Source: a virus
DNA length: 40,686 nucleotides
Direction: 5' to 3' (one strand)
IMG/VR virus record: IMGVR_UViG_3300032242_001451
Coordinates: 1 to 40,686 of that record
The position numbers and the translations under genes were made by a program. How positions within the stretch are numbered: the first letter of the stretch is position 1; each line of letters begins with the position of its first letter. Below, piece by piece: positions 1 through 8,260 of this stretch. The notes beneath the pieces were generated by a model. The model was given only the letters and a program-made list of their open reading frames with translations, did no database searches and was not told where the DNA came from.

Positions 1-123
1 AAACTTAGGTCCATACGCCGTATCCTTAACTTCGGCATCTCACGGTAGTCGTCAGTTCACTATTGACACCTCGTTTGAGCCGTACCGCCGTGAGGCTTTC
101 CGTCACAAGACTATTCCTGCACA
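1..123. repeat. Terminal direct repeat, left copy
   Basis: These 123 bases are identical to 40564-40686. The repeat lies inside one open reading frame that stays in phase across the join, which is what an assembly of a circular or circularly permuted molecule produces. It is more likely an assembly overlap than a physical packaging end, because it sits in the middle of a tail gene. Confidence 0.97.
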
Positions 124-2620
124 GCGTCAGTCAATCATGATGACCAACATTTCAGGCCAGGGAACAGTTAACACTGAAGGTCTATGGCGACGTGAGCAAA
201 CCGAGTGGACAATGGGTGCTGGTCAGCAATACCTAGACCGCAAAGCCGATAGTCAAGAGACACGCTTCTACCAATCAAAAGGTGTAGACGTATTCTCTTT
301 CCCACTTCAAGCAACCCTTCTTCCTGATACCTACCGCAAAGATAGCATCTCTAGCGTTAATAACAACCTAATGATGAGCCGTTGTGGTGACTACATAGTG
401 TACGTAAACGGCACAACAGTTTCTTACGTTACTGCTACTCGAACATGGAGTGGTGCTACTACCTGTACGTTTGACACAACTACGTATCAGGCCAACACAC
501 CAACCACTATTACTGCACCATCAAACATTTATTCAATAGACACAAACGACATGTATGCGTTTCTTGCAACTGACACAGGTATTTGGTTCTGTCAGATTGG
601 TGCAAGTTCATCGTTCAAACTCTACGTTTCGCCCGACATTACCAATGACTCGACTGGCAACTTTACTGGTGGTTATGACTTTGTACGCTGGTGCAACAAC
701 CAAATAGTTACATCACGCAAGAACCGTCTGTACGCAATTCAGCCACGTAACGCCACAACTTTTCCGGCTTTCGGTGCTATCCCAAGCATCTCAGATGTAT
801 CTGAAACCATTTCAACAATCACAGTGTCAGGTACTACTGCAACGGTAACCACTACCGTACCGCACAATCTTGCACAAGGTCAACCAATTGGAATTACAGG
901 CAGTACAACTAACGCCACTATATCTTCTTCTACCAGCATTACATCTACTAACGGCGTGGCTACTGTTACTACTACTGGTAACCACGGACTTTCTGTTGGT
1001 GAAACAATTGCTATTAGCGGTAACCCCCACACGTCATTTAACGGCACGGGTTTAACCGTTGCTTCTGTAGTTAGCAATACTGTGTTCACTTACAACTGTT
1101 CTGAATCTGCAACCGTAACGTCTGGTGCTTCAGGCGGAAACATTGCAGGTACTGGTTCTTACGGTTTCAACACCAATTGGTCAGTGCTTGCTGTTACATC
1201 GCCAACTACATTCACAATAACAGTGCCATCATCATACGCACCTAGCGGCACAGGTGGAACTGTTGTTAGTTCTGAAGTTCCTGACATGCTGTACACACAC
1301 CAAAACCCTCACTGGATTTGGTCTGACGCAACAGGTGGAGAGACACAGGTTTACATTGCAGGATACGTTAAATCTGGTACGGGTAAAAAATACTCAGGGT
1401 GCATCTATCGTTCTAACTTAGCCGGTGCTTCCACCACCAGTGCTACAGGATTTACAACGATTACAAGCAACAATCTTGTACAGCCTTTTACCCTAAACGT
1501 TCCAGTACAGGCTTTGCCTATGTCACCGGACGAGTACCCAGTCTGCATCAAATCGTATCTTAACTACATCTTTATTGGAACCAATCGTGGTATCCGTATG
1601 ACACAGACATTAAGCATCTACGACCCAACGGCAACTGCTACGGGTGACCTTAAATCAGGTCCACTTATTCCTAACATTCTTCAGCCTGTCACTTACCCAA
1701 TTACAGCAATCGTTGGTGATGGACGCTACGTATGGTTTGCTTGGAACAACTACGATGACCAGAGTACTGGTCTAGGTAAGTTAGACCTTTCAACATTCAT
1801 TGCTCAAGACCCATTGGCTCCTGCGTACGCATCGGACATCATGGTTAACCAGGTGCCTGGTAAGTCAAACATTATTAACTCACTTGACTGGGACCCATAC
1901 GACAACGTTCCGCTTATGGCTATTGGTGGCTCAGGTATCTACGCACCTTGTGCAACTAACGAGGGTGGTAACCCAGTTGTTTACAAGTACGTACCAAATG
2001 GAAACATTGTTTCAGGTATCTTTGACTACGGTATCCCCGACGCTAAAGTACCAGTTTTCTTTGATTATGGTGTAACTGCACCGGCATCAAAGGGTACGGG
2101 AGTACAGGCTTTTATTGACATTGACCCTAACGATGAAGATGCTGCTGGATACCAGGTTTTGCCTTCGTACCCACAGAACGGCAACACTGCGATTAGCGAG
2201 TTCCCAGTTCCTAATTACCACGCCGAGCAATTTGGTGTGAACTTAGTTCTGTACTCCGATGCTCCTAATCACGGTTACACACCTATCTTGCACCGTTGGA
2301 CACTTAAGGCATGGCCTGCCGCTGTTGCAGGAACGTCAATCATGACCGTGTTCCAGTTGTACTCAGTTAGCGTTGTTGACGGTATGGAAGTGTACACAGA
2401 CCCTTACGACAATTTTATTTGGCTAGAACAACGTCGTCAGAATCAAGAAATTCTTACGTACCAAGAAGGCCCGCTTTCTGTTACATGCATCATTGAAATG
2501 ATTGACTGGTTGCCACACAAGCGTCGTGACAATTACGAAAACGGCTTTGAAGGTGACTGTGTAGTTACGCTCAAAACCATTAGCCCATACACATACACCC
2601 CAGTGGCACAACTTCTGTAA
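1..2620 (+). CDS. Large tail protein (nozzle/hub-like), C-terminal part; continues from 40229-40686
   Basis: This is the 3' part of a gene that starts at 40229 and crosses the circle junction; the joined product is 984 residues. Position 1 is the third base of a codon and the frame is open to the TAA at 2620. An internal ATG at 137 would give 827 residues but has no clear ribosome site. The protein is rich in Thr, Ser, Asn and aromatic beta-strand patterns. At about residues 378-531 of the joined protein there are two related beta-rich modules, each with a pattern like TATVTTTxPHNL followed by G-x-x-I-x-I-x-G, resembling FCCH-type repeats of phage tail proteins. Size and position next to a tail/connector gene suggest a tail nozzle or hub protein. 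No catalytic motif was seen. The structural role is fairly sure; the exact one is inference. Confidence 0.75.
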   Translation, partial: NLGPYAVSLTSASHGSRQFTIDTSFEPYRREAFRHKTIPAQRQSIMMTNISGQGTVNTEGLWRREQTEWTMGAGQQYLDRKADSQETRFYQSKGVDVFSFPLQATLLPDTYRKDSISSVNNNLMMSRCGDYIVYVNGTTVSYVTATRTWSGATTCTFDTTTYQANTPTTITAPSNIYSIDTNDMYAFLATDTGIWFCQIGASSSFKLYVSPDITNDSTGNFTGGYDFVRWCNNQIVTSRKNRLYAIQPRNATTFPAFGAIPSISDVSETISTITVSGTTATVTTTVPHNLAQGQPIGITGSTTNATISSSTSITSTNGVATVTTTGNHGLSVGETIAISGNPHTSFNGTGLTVASVVSNTVFTYNCSESATVTSGASGGNIAGTGSYGFNTNWSVLAVTSPTTFTITVPSSYAPSGTGGTVVSSEVPDMLYTHQNPHWIWSDATGGETQVYIAGYVKSGTGKKYSGCIYRSNLAGASTTSATGFTTITSNNLVQPFTLNVPVQALPMSPDEYPVCIKSYLNYIFIGTNRGIRMTQTLSIYDPTATATGDLKSGPLIPNILQPVTYPITAIVGDGRYVWFAWNNYDDQSTGLGKLDLSTFIAQDPLAPAYASDIMVNQVPGKSNIINSLDWDPYDNVPLMAIGGSGIYAPCATNEGGNPVVYKYVPNGNIVSGIFDYGIPDAKVPVFFDYGVTAPASKGTGVQAFIDIDPNDEDAAGYQVLPSYPQNGNTAISEFPVPNYHAEQFGVNLVLYSDAPNHGYTPILHRWTLKAWPAAVAGTSIMTVFQLYSVSVVDGMEVYTDPYDNFIWLEQRRQNQEILTYQEGPLSVTCIIEMIDWLPHKRRDNYENGFEGDCVVTLKTISPYTYTPVAQLL

Positions 2621-2643
2621 CGCTGGCCCAATTTTAGAAAAGG

Positions 2644-2655
2644 TACAATTATATA
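2644..2655 (+). promoter_or_regulatory. Possible leaderless promoter (-10 TACAAT six bases before ATG)
   Basis: TACAAT at 2644-2649 is followed by six bases and the ATG at 2656. The nearest purine-rich stretch ends about 13 bases before the ATG, too far for a normal Shine-Dalgarno site. The same -10-N6-ATG geometry occurs at 17154 and 17631. No convincing -35 box was seen. Confidence 0.35.
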
Positions 2656-3501
2656 ATGGCACTAAATTACCCAAACCGTTCGTATGTTGCTGATTCAGTA
2701 GCGGGTACACTCTCTACCCCTATCACGTCAGTAAGTACTACCTTCACGTCCAGCACGTCCCTTAGCCCATGGACCGACGTTGTTAACGGCAGTTCTACCA
2801 TTAGCGGTAACATTGTTGTCGCTGTTGAGTACGGTACAATCAACGAAGAAAAGATTCTTTGTACGTACAATGCCGGTACGTTTACCATTCAGCAACGTAA
2901 CTACAATGGCGAGACAGCCTTTAACACCACTACAGCACACCCTGCTTCATCAACATTTGTTGTTGTTTGGTCAGCCACAGAAGCCGCTGAGGCCCAGGCT
3001 GCAGTACAGGCTCTAGTTCCTAACGTACTATCACACACAGGCACAACTGTTGCGGCACAGGACATCATCATTGGTGGTGCATCAAACGCTGGTGCAAGTA
3101 AGTTTGCTGCATCTGCTGACCACGTTCACAACCTTAGCGGTGACACTCTTATTGGTGCATTTGAAGCAGGTGGGATTGTACTTACCGTGCCTGCTGGAAA
3201 CGTTACCTACGGTATCAACACACCTACCACTGGTTACACCATTCAACAGTCAGACGTTAACAACATTGTCTACATGAACAACACTACTGCCGTAAACGTG
3301 ACTCTCCCTGCTTCTTTGGCTTCTAATGGTCAGAACGTGACAGTAGTTCGTGGTAATGCTGGTGTGACATTCTCAGGTAGCAACATTGTTTCTAACGGTG
3401 GAACTGCTGGTGCTCCTGCCCTTCGTGCTCGTTACTCGGCTGCATCTGCTATTTACTTGGGACCTGGAATTGGCTGGCTTGTAAGCGGAGACATTTCTTA
3501 A
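2656..3501 (+). CDS. Tail or baseplate-associated fibre protein
   Basis: The 281-residue product has no catalytic motif and is almost entirely short beta strands rich in Thr, Val, Asn and Gly. The first 100 residues resemble the adaptor domains that open many actinophage tail proteins. An Ala/Glu-rich helix (about 115-125) follows, then a segment with ADHVHNLSGDT, a His-containing loop often seen in trimeric tail fibres, and a C-terminal beta region ending in GIGWLVSGDIS. It follows the large tail gene and is overlapped at TAATG by the next gene. A role as receptor-binding or minor tail protein is inferred from composition and position. The start is the ATG just after the TACAAT element at 2644. 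Confidence 0.6.
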   Translation: MALNYPNRSYVADSVAGTLSTPITSVSTTFTSSTSLSPWTDVVNGSSTISGNIVVAVEYGTINEEKILCTYNAGTFTIQQRNYNGETAFNTTTAHPASSTFVVVWSATEAAEAQAAVQALVPNVLSHTGTTVAAQDIIIGGASNAGASKFAASADHVHNLSGDTLIGAFEAGGIVLTVPAGNVTYGINTPTTGYTIQQSDVNNIVYMNNTTAVNVTLPASLASNGQNVTVVRGNAGVTFSGSNIVSNGGTAGAPALRARYSAASAIYLGPGIGWLVSGDIS

Positions 3502-3938
3502 TGTTAAATTTTGGGGTAATAGCATCTAGCGGACAAAAAAACAACCTTCCTACACCAGGCGGGCAAACTTACACTGGTACGTCTAATTATGTTGCACCAG
3601 TTTTTGATTCCTCAGCACCACAAGCGCCTGTTGTTAGTTATGTCACTTTCCCATCATCGTTTGCTCCTGGTGGTGTAGCAACTACTAATTTAGTTTTTGA
3701 CGTTACAAAAAATTCACCAAACACTGTTTACAATATTACAGTGTATAACGCAGATAAAACTGTTGCTTATACTTATCAACAAATTCCCTCTACTAACCCA
3801 CTAGCGGGCGTTGTTCCTTTGCCGGACGGTGGAACCGCTACCGTACAGGCAGTTGCTAGCGTAAATAATGTTACAACGTATTCAGCACCAACCTCTCCAA
3901 CACTTCAACAACTTGGTGTCGGCGGGACACACCTCTAA
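3501..3938 (+). CDS. Small tail protein with one fibronectin-III-like domain
   Basis: This 145-residue protein starts at a TAATG overlap with the previous gene, suggesting coupled translation. Residues about 45-130 read like a single Ig or fibronectin-III sandwich: SAPQAPVVSYVTFPSSF, then N-x-V-Y-N-I-T-V-Y-N, then G-T-A-T-V-Q-A-V-A-S-V. Such domains decorate phage tails and capsids and bind weakly to carbohydrate. The N-terminal 40 residues are low-complexity and probably flexible. Codon use is more AT-rich than in the preceding tail gene. The domain assignment rests on pattern alone. Confidence 0.5.
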   Translation: MLNFGVIASSGQKNNLPTPGGQTYTGTSNYVAPVFDSSAPQAPVVSYVTFPSSFAPGGVATTNLVFDVTKNSPNTVYNITVYNADKTVAYTYQQIPSTNPLAGVVPLPDGGTATVQAVASVNNVTTYSAPTSPTLQQLGVGGTHL

Positions 3939-3947
3939 AGGAAAAAC

Positions 3948-4430
3948 ATGACAGACGTAAGACAAAACATTGTTGCTTGGGCTAAGTGGGCTGCTGCTAA
4001 CCACACTAAGTTTAACTACACAGAAGGACCACTACGCATGAGTGGCATTGGCAAGCCTGGCGTACTGCCAGTCAACGCTGACTGCTCTGCTTTTGTTACT
4101 CTTTGCTACAACTGGGCTGGAGCCGCTGACCCTAACGGAATGGGCTACAACCACACTGGCTACACCGGAACACTACTTGCACACGGTCAGAAAATTGCAC
4201 TCAAGGACGTACAGCCTGGCGACGTTATCGTGTATGGCCCAGGAACCGGTTGGCACACTGCACTTATCGTTGGTGTTGACGCTAGCAAGAACCCATTGAC
4301 TATCTCACACGGACAACAGGGTGACCCTTCGTACTGCCACGTATCACAAGACGGACGACTTCCACAGACCTACCTACGTTTCAACACTGCTGCCATAAGC
4401 GACAAGAACATACACACTCCGCCCGCATGA
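3948..4430 (+). CDS. Endolysin, NlpC/P60-family peptidase
   Basis: The 160-residue protein has the layout of NlpC/P60 cysteine peptidases, which cut peptide stems of peptidoglycan. The probable nucleophile is Cys46 in NADCSAFVTLCYNWAG, the catalytic His is His103 in GTGWHTALIVG, and His121 in ISHGQQG is the likely third polar residue. There is no signal peptide and no separate wall-binding domain, so it would need a holin or similar protein to reach the wall. AAAGGA lies a short distance before the ATG. The next gene, a one-span membrane protein, overlaps its stop codon at ATGA, as expected in a lysis cassette. Confidence 0.85.
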   Translation: MTDVRQNIVAWAKWAAANHTKFNYTEGPLRMSGIGKPGVLPVNADCSAFVTLCYNWAGAADPNGMGYNHTGYTGTLLAHGQKIALKDVQPGDVIVYGPGTGWHTALIVGVDASKNPLTISHGQQGDPSYCHVSQDGRLPQTYLRFNTAAISDKNIHTPPA

Positions 4431-4696
4431 TTGCCTTAGACGTGAACACAATGGCGAGCATATCGCAATTGCTTGCTGTGTTTGTTTTCCCTATTTTATT
4501 CTTTGTAGGCAGAATTGTTTGGAAGAAAGTTACATCAGAATTGTCACCGAACCACGGAAGTTCGTTGCGTGATGCGATTGACCGCATTGAGCAAGCAGTA
4601 ATAGAAATCAGCAAAGAGCAAAAAAAAAATCGCAAGGCGGTTAAGAAGGTTGCCGCAGAACTAGAGGCACATCTTAATGAACTTGAATACGAATAA
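4427..4696 (+). CDS. One-span membrane protein, holin candidate
   Basis: This 89-residue protein overlaps the endolysin stop by four bases. A hydrophobic span at about residues 13-32 (LLAVFVFPILFFVGRIVW) is followed by a charged, Lys/Glu-rich helix likely to form a coiled coil (about 45-89). That design fits small phage holins or holin regulators. Position directly after the endolysin and before two more membrane proteins supports a lysis role. The function is inferred from topology and neighbours; no family signature was recognised. Confidence 0.6.
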   Translation: MIALDVNTMASISQLLAVFVFPILFFVGRIVWKKVTSELSPNHGSSLRDAIDRIEQAVIEISKEQKKNRKAVKKVAAELEAHLNELEYE

Positions 4697-5030
4697 GAAG
4701 CGAACCTTTGGGGAAAAGTGTGCTGACCTTATGCGTCATGGCATGGGCACCTGGACATTCTTAATTACATTCTGCACCGTTATGGTGTTTTGGATTTTGT
4801 CTAAAGGTTTTGGCATTGACCCTGCTCCGTTCTTCAGACTCAACTTGGTGCTTTCTATGCTGGCTGGATTACAAGGCTCAGTCCTTCTTATCTCGGCCAA
4901 ACGTGCAGACCGTATCTCTGACGAGATGCAGAAGCACGACACCGAACACTCGGTAAAGGATTACCAACTAGACCTAAAGACACACGCTCTAGTTCAAGAA
5001 ATACACAAACTGTTAAAGGACGACAAGTGA
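4677..5030 (+). CDS. DUF1003-like membrane protein with two spans
   Basis: The product is 117 residues. It carries the DUF1003 pattern: GTWTFLITFCTVMVFWIL as the first span (about 24-42), IDPAPFFRLNLVLSMLAGLQ leading into the second (about 55-73), then a basic and polar helical tail with a His/Asp-rich segment. DUF1003 proteins are short bacterial membrane proteins of unknown function that also occur in phage lysis regions. The gene overlaps the previous one by 20 bases and the next by four. A part in lysis or membrane change is inference; the family match is by eye. Confidence 0.6.
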   Translation: MNLNTNKKRTFGEKCADLMRHGMGTWTFLITFCTVMVFWILSKGFGIDPAPFFRLNLVLSMLAGLQGSVLLISAKRADRISDEMQKHDTEHSVKDYQLDLKTHALVQEIHKLLKDDK

Positions 5031-5362
5031 AGATAGCATTACTCGCCGCATTATCTCTTGGTATAGCCAATGTGTTTTCTGTGCTCATGGTGCAGGCAGA
5101 AGCACGAGGCAGGCCACACGTTGCAGGTATCACTGAGGTGGGCTATTGGATAGCCAACATCTTTTGCATTAAGACAGCGGTTAATAACTTCACCTGGCAG
5201 TTGGTTGTGTTCTGCCTTATCTCCGCTTACATCAGCACGTACTTTGCTACACGTCACGGTCACGAAGGTATCGAAGATGTTACTGACCAACGTCAGGACA
5301 ATGAATTAAACTCTTTAGAAGAACGAGTAGAGGTATTGGAGGCAAAAGATGAACCCAGGTGA
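5027..5362 (+). CDS. Small membrane protein with C-terminal coiled coil
   Basis: The gene starts with GTG overlapping the previous stop (GTGA). The 111-residue protein has a hydrophobic N-terminus (ALLAALSLGIANVFSVLMV), one or two further spans around residues 40-73, and a charged C-terminus ending in NSLEERVEVLEAKDE, a short leucine-heptad coiled coil. It resembles small inner-membrane proteins of the DUF5698 type only loosely. Its place among membrane proteins next to the endolysin suggests lysis or envelope modification. No enzymatic motif is visible. Confidence 0.55.
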   Translation: MKIALLAALSLGIANVFSVLMVQAEARGRPHVAGITEVGYWIANIFCIKTAVNNFTWQLVVFCLISAYISTYFATRHGHEGIEDVTDQRQDNELNSLEERVEVLEAKDEPR

Positions 5363-5843
5363 TTTGGTATTCTGTCACACCAAAGGAGTTATCGGTGCAA
5401 GTATCAGGTGGGCGCAGAAGTTCATGCCCTACTCCAAGTACTCAAAGTGGAATCACGTTGCCATTCTGGATAGATACGTGGACGGTAAGTGGTACATCAT
5501 CCAAGCACAGCCGAAAGGTATCACTGACAACTTAACGCTTGATGAATCTGCTTTTGGAGGAACGTATGAAGTACTGGACTTGCCTTCCTCAGCCAACCGT
5601 GAAAGCGTTCTGAAGTTTGCTCGCTCTCAGGTCGGGTTGAAATACAGTTATCTTAGCATACTTTCATGTGCCTTAGATAACATCCTTCCAGACGCTATTT
5701 GTCTACGTAAATCCCGTACTTGGATTTGCTCTGGTTTAGTGGCTGGTGCTTTGTGGTATGGTGGTTTTCCCAAAGCAATGGAGTGGCCTGACCTTTACAG
5801 CATTACCCCCGCTGAAGTAGCAGGAGCAGTTTCAGAGAAATAA
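5349..5843 (+). CDS. YiiX-like permuted papain-fold hydrolase
   Basis: The 164-residue protein shows the circularly permuted NlpC/P60 layout. It starts with MNPGDLVF, then GxxIRW, then His36 in the WNHVAIL strand. Near the C-terminus FARSQVGLKYSYLSIL precedes Cys127 in RTWICSGLVAGAL. In permuted members the His strand precedes the Cys helix, as here. Such enzymes act on amide or ester bonds in peptidoglycan or lipids. The gene overlaps its upstream neighbour by 14 bases. It could be a second lysis enzyme or a virion-associated hydrolase; the sequence does not decide. Confidence 0.7.
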   Translation: MNPGDLVFCHTKGVIGASIRWAQKFMPYSKYSKWNHVAILDRYVDGKWYIIQAQPKGITDNLTLDESAFGGTYEVLDLPSSANRESVLKFARSQVGLKYSYLSILSCALDNILPDAICLRKSRTWICSGLVAGALWYGGFPKAMEWPDLYSITPAEVAGAVSEK

Positions 5844-5918
5844 ATTACATGGTTGTTGTTTGTTTGTAACTTGTGTGGTAGACTCCCTAACGGGCGGAAC
5901 TACACAAGGAGTATTACC

Positions 5919-6758
5919 TTGCAATCACCAACGACACACGTAATTATTCCAGACACTCAGGCTAAGGCTGGGGTGCCTACAGACCACCTTAAATGGATAG
6001 GTCAATACATCGTAGATGAGTTCCACGATAAGCCAGTAAAGATTATTCACCTAGGTGACCACGCAGACATGCCGTCTCTGTCCATGTATGACAAGGGCAA
6101 GAAGGCTATGGAAGGTCGCCGTTACAAGCAAGACATAGAGGCCGCTAATGCCGCATGGGCAATCCTCAACCAAGCACTCACCGACTTCAACAAGAATCGT
6201 CGTAAGACCAGGCACGCTAAATGGAACCCTGAGAGGCACATCCTCCTTGGCAACCACGAAGATAGAATCAACCGTGCTGTCTCGATGGATGCACAACTTG
6301 AAGGAGTTGTTACCACAGACCACCTCGACTACGAACGAAGCGGATGGCAAGTAAGTAATTACTTAGAAATCTTATGGCTAGATGGCGTAGCCTACAGTCA
6401 CTACTTCTATAACCCAATGACAGGCAAGCCACTAGGAGGCACCGTTGAAGCGAGACTTAAATCCATTGGCCATAGTTTCACGATGGGTCACCAGCAGACG
6501 CTCGCCTACGGGCTTAGATTCGTCGCTGGCAAGAGCCAACATGGCCTTGTTGCGGGCGCATGTTACCTCCATGATGAGGACTACAAGGGGCCGCAAGGGA
6601 ACGCACACTGGCGAGGAATAGTAGTTAAGCACGAGGTACGTGATGGTTCATACGACCCGATGTTTGTCAGCCTTGACTACCTATGCCGACGTTACGAGAA
6701 GATGCCACTGGTGCAGTTCATGAAGAAGAAGTACCCAGGCGTGGAGTACTCGTTCTAA
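5919..6758 (+). CDS. Calcineurin-like metallophosphoesterase
   Basis: An AAGGAG at 5906-5911 sits seven bases before a TTG at 5919, so I start here (279 residues) and not at the upstream TTG at 5853. Metallophosphoesterase motifs are in order: HVIIPDTQ (D-x-Q in place of the usual D-x-H), then HLGDHAD, then LLGNHEDR, and near the end GHQQ and other His residues (YSHYFY, SFTMGHQ). The family binds two metal ions and cleaves phosphoester bonds of nucleic acids, nucleotides or proteins. The substrate cannot be read from sequence. The gene lies between the lysis group and the glycosyltransferase fusion and ends in a TAATG overlap with a tiny membrane peptide gene. Confidence 0.75.
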   Translation: MQSPTTHVIIPDTQAKAGVPTDHLKWIGQYIVDEFHDKPVKIIHLGDHADMPSLSMYDKGKKAMEGRRYKQDIEAANAAWAILNQALTDFNKNRRKTRHAKWNPERHILLGNHEDRINRAVSMDAQLEGVVTTDHLDYERSGWQVSNYLEILWLDGVAYSHYFYNPMTGKPLGGTVEARLKSIGHSFTMGHQQTLAYGLRFVAGKSQHGLVAGACYLHDEDYKGPQGNAHWRGIVVKHEVRDGSYDPMFVSLDYLCRRYEKMPLVQFMKKKYPGVEYSF

Positions 6759-6835
6759 TGCGTACCATAGTTGGAGTTTTATTCTGCGTTGCCCTGTTGT
6801 TAGCGGCACTAATCATGGCAATGATTAACGACTAA
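6758..6835 (+). CDS. 25-residue membrane microprotein
   Basis: The frame MRTIVGVLFCVALLLAALIM plus a short tail is one hydrophobic span. It starts at a TAATG overlap with the phosphoesterase stop and ends at a TAATG overlap with the next membrane protein gene. The double coupling argues that it is translated. Function is unknown. Confidence 0.55.
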   Translation: MRTIVGVLFCVALLLAALIMAMIND

Positions 6836-7044
6836 TGTGGTCCTGGATACTTGCCGTAGTCGGCTCATTTGGATTGTTCACTGTCGGTAGCAAGATACGT
6901 TGGGGATGGTTTGTCCTTATCTGTAACGAGTGCCTATGGGTAATCTACGCTTTACAGTCAAAACAATACGGGTTTATTTTGTACAGTTTCCTATACGTGG
7001 CTATGTACATCCGTGCTATCTTTAAGTGGGATGACAATGATTAG
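6835..7044 (+). CDS. Small multi-span membrane protein
   Basis: The 69-residue protein is almost all hydrophobic: WSWILAVVGSFGLFTVG, WGWFVLICNECLWVIYAL, and GFILYSFLYVAMYIRAIF are three likely spans, ending in the acidic tail KWDDND. This looks like a shortened PnuC-type or small-transporter fold found in several phages, but the likeness is weak. It starts at TAATG and its stop overlaps the start of the glycosyltransferase gene, so it may act with that enzyme at the membrane. Confidence 0.55.
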   Translation: MWSWILAVVGSFGLFTVGSKIRWGWFVLICNECLWVIYALQSKQYGFILYSFLYVAMYIRAIFKWDDND

Positions 7045-8260
7045 TGTATTCACGCCAAGCCATGACCCTAAGTACCTCAACGAGTGTTACCGTTCGCTTA
7101 ACGAGCAGACTAACAACAACTGGGAATGGATAGTTCTTCTTAACGGTGATGCCGAATGGGAACCACCAAAGGACGCACGGGTTACCGTGTACTGGTCTGT
7201 ACACACTGGCGTAGGTGCCCTTAAGCGTGAGTGTATGGACTATTGCAAAGGTGACATTCTTCTTGAACTAGACCATGACGACATACTTCTGCCCACCGCC
7301 CTAATGGACGTGGAGTATGTATTTGACAACATGCCAGAGGTAGGCTTTGTTTATTCTGACACCGCCCAGATTCTTGAGGACGGCAAGCCAGACGATTCTG
7401 AGTTTGACCCAGCCCACGGCTGGAAGTACTACGTAGAGGATGGATACAAGGGTGCTTTATCTTTTGAACCGTACCCCCACAACCTTTCCTACATTTGGTA
7501 TGCCCCTAACCACCTAAGAGCCTTCCGCAGGGCCGTATACGACCAGATAGGGGGCTATCAGGCCAATCTAGAGGTACTAGACGACCAAGACCTAATGGCT
7601 CGTATGTACCAGGCAACCAAGTTCTACCATATTCCTGAGATTCTGTACCTGCAACGTGTACATCCTAACAACACTCAAACTGTACGTAACGCCGAGATTC
7701 AGACTGGCACCGTGGAGTTGTATCACCAGACCGTAGAGCGTAACGCCGTGGCCTGGGCTAACCGTGAGGGTCTGCTCGCCCTTGACCTGGGTGCACATCA
7801 CAACAAGGCTGAGGGGTTTCTAGGTGTAGACCTACGCCCTGGCCTCGGTGTTGATTACGTGGGTGACATCTTCGACATGGACATAGCCGACGACAGCGTT
7901 GGTGTTATCCGTGCTCACGACTTTATGGAGCATTTGCCTAACAAGGTAGCGTTTATGGAATGGTGCTACGACAAGTTGGCACACGGTGGCATGTTGCTAT
8001 CTATGACCCCAAGCAGTGATGGACGTGGTGCGTTCCAAGACCCAACACACATTGCGTTCTGGAACGAGAACTCGTTCTGGTATCACACCGACAAGACATA
8101 CTCTGATTTCATTGATGGTCGTGTACGTTTCCAGGTGTCATGCTTACGCAGTTTCTTTCCTAGCAAGTGGCATCACGACAACCACATTCCCTACGTACAG
8201 GCAAACCTTATTGCGGTTAAGAGTACAACTCATGACTTTGGTGGCATTTTAAATATTTGA
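7037..8260 (+). CDS. Fusion of GT-A glycosyltransferase and SAM-dependent methyltransferase
   Basis: The 407-residue protein has two enzyme domains. Residues 1 to about 240 are a family-2-like glycosyltransferase: FTPSHDPKYLNECYRSL, then NWEWIVLLNGD, and the metal/sugar-nucleotide motif in LELDHDDILLP near residue 80, followed later by a D-D-Q-D-L segment. From about residue 245 comes a class I methyltransferase of the type-11 kind: LDLGAH (glycine-rich motif I), GVDLRPG, then AHDFMEHLP. The start ATG lies inside the previous gene (ATGATTAG overlap); an ATG six bases earlier is possible. The enzyme may build and methylate a sugar on a virion protein or host surface. The acceptor is unknown. 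Fusion is certain from the continuous frame. Confidence 0.85.
   Translation: MISVFTPSHDPKYLNECYRSLNEQTNNNWEWIVLLNGDAEWEPPKDARVTVYWSVHTGVGALKRECMDYCKGDILLELDHDDILLPTALMDVEYVFDNMPEVGFVYSDTAQILEDGKPDDSEFDPAHGWKYYVEDGYKGALSFEPYPHNLSYIWYAPNHLRAFRRAVYDQIGGYQANLEVLDDQDLMARMYQATKFYHIPEILYLQRVHPNNTQTVRNAEIQTGTVELYHQTVERNAVAWANREGLLALDLGAHHNKAEGFLGVDLRPGLGVDYVGDIFDMDIADDSVGVIRAHDFMEHLPNKVAFMEWCYDKLAHGGMLLSMTPSSDGRGAFQDPTHIAFWNENSFWYHTDKTYSDFIDGRVRFQVSCLRSFFPSKWHHDNHIPYVQANLIAVKSTTHDFGGILNI

Noticed and set aside
5853-5918. Longer phosphoesterase with CNLCG near the N-terminus
   Set aside because: The AAGGAG at 5906 fits the TTG at 5919; the upstream part has no ribosome site.
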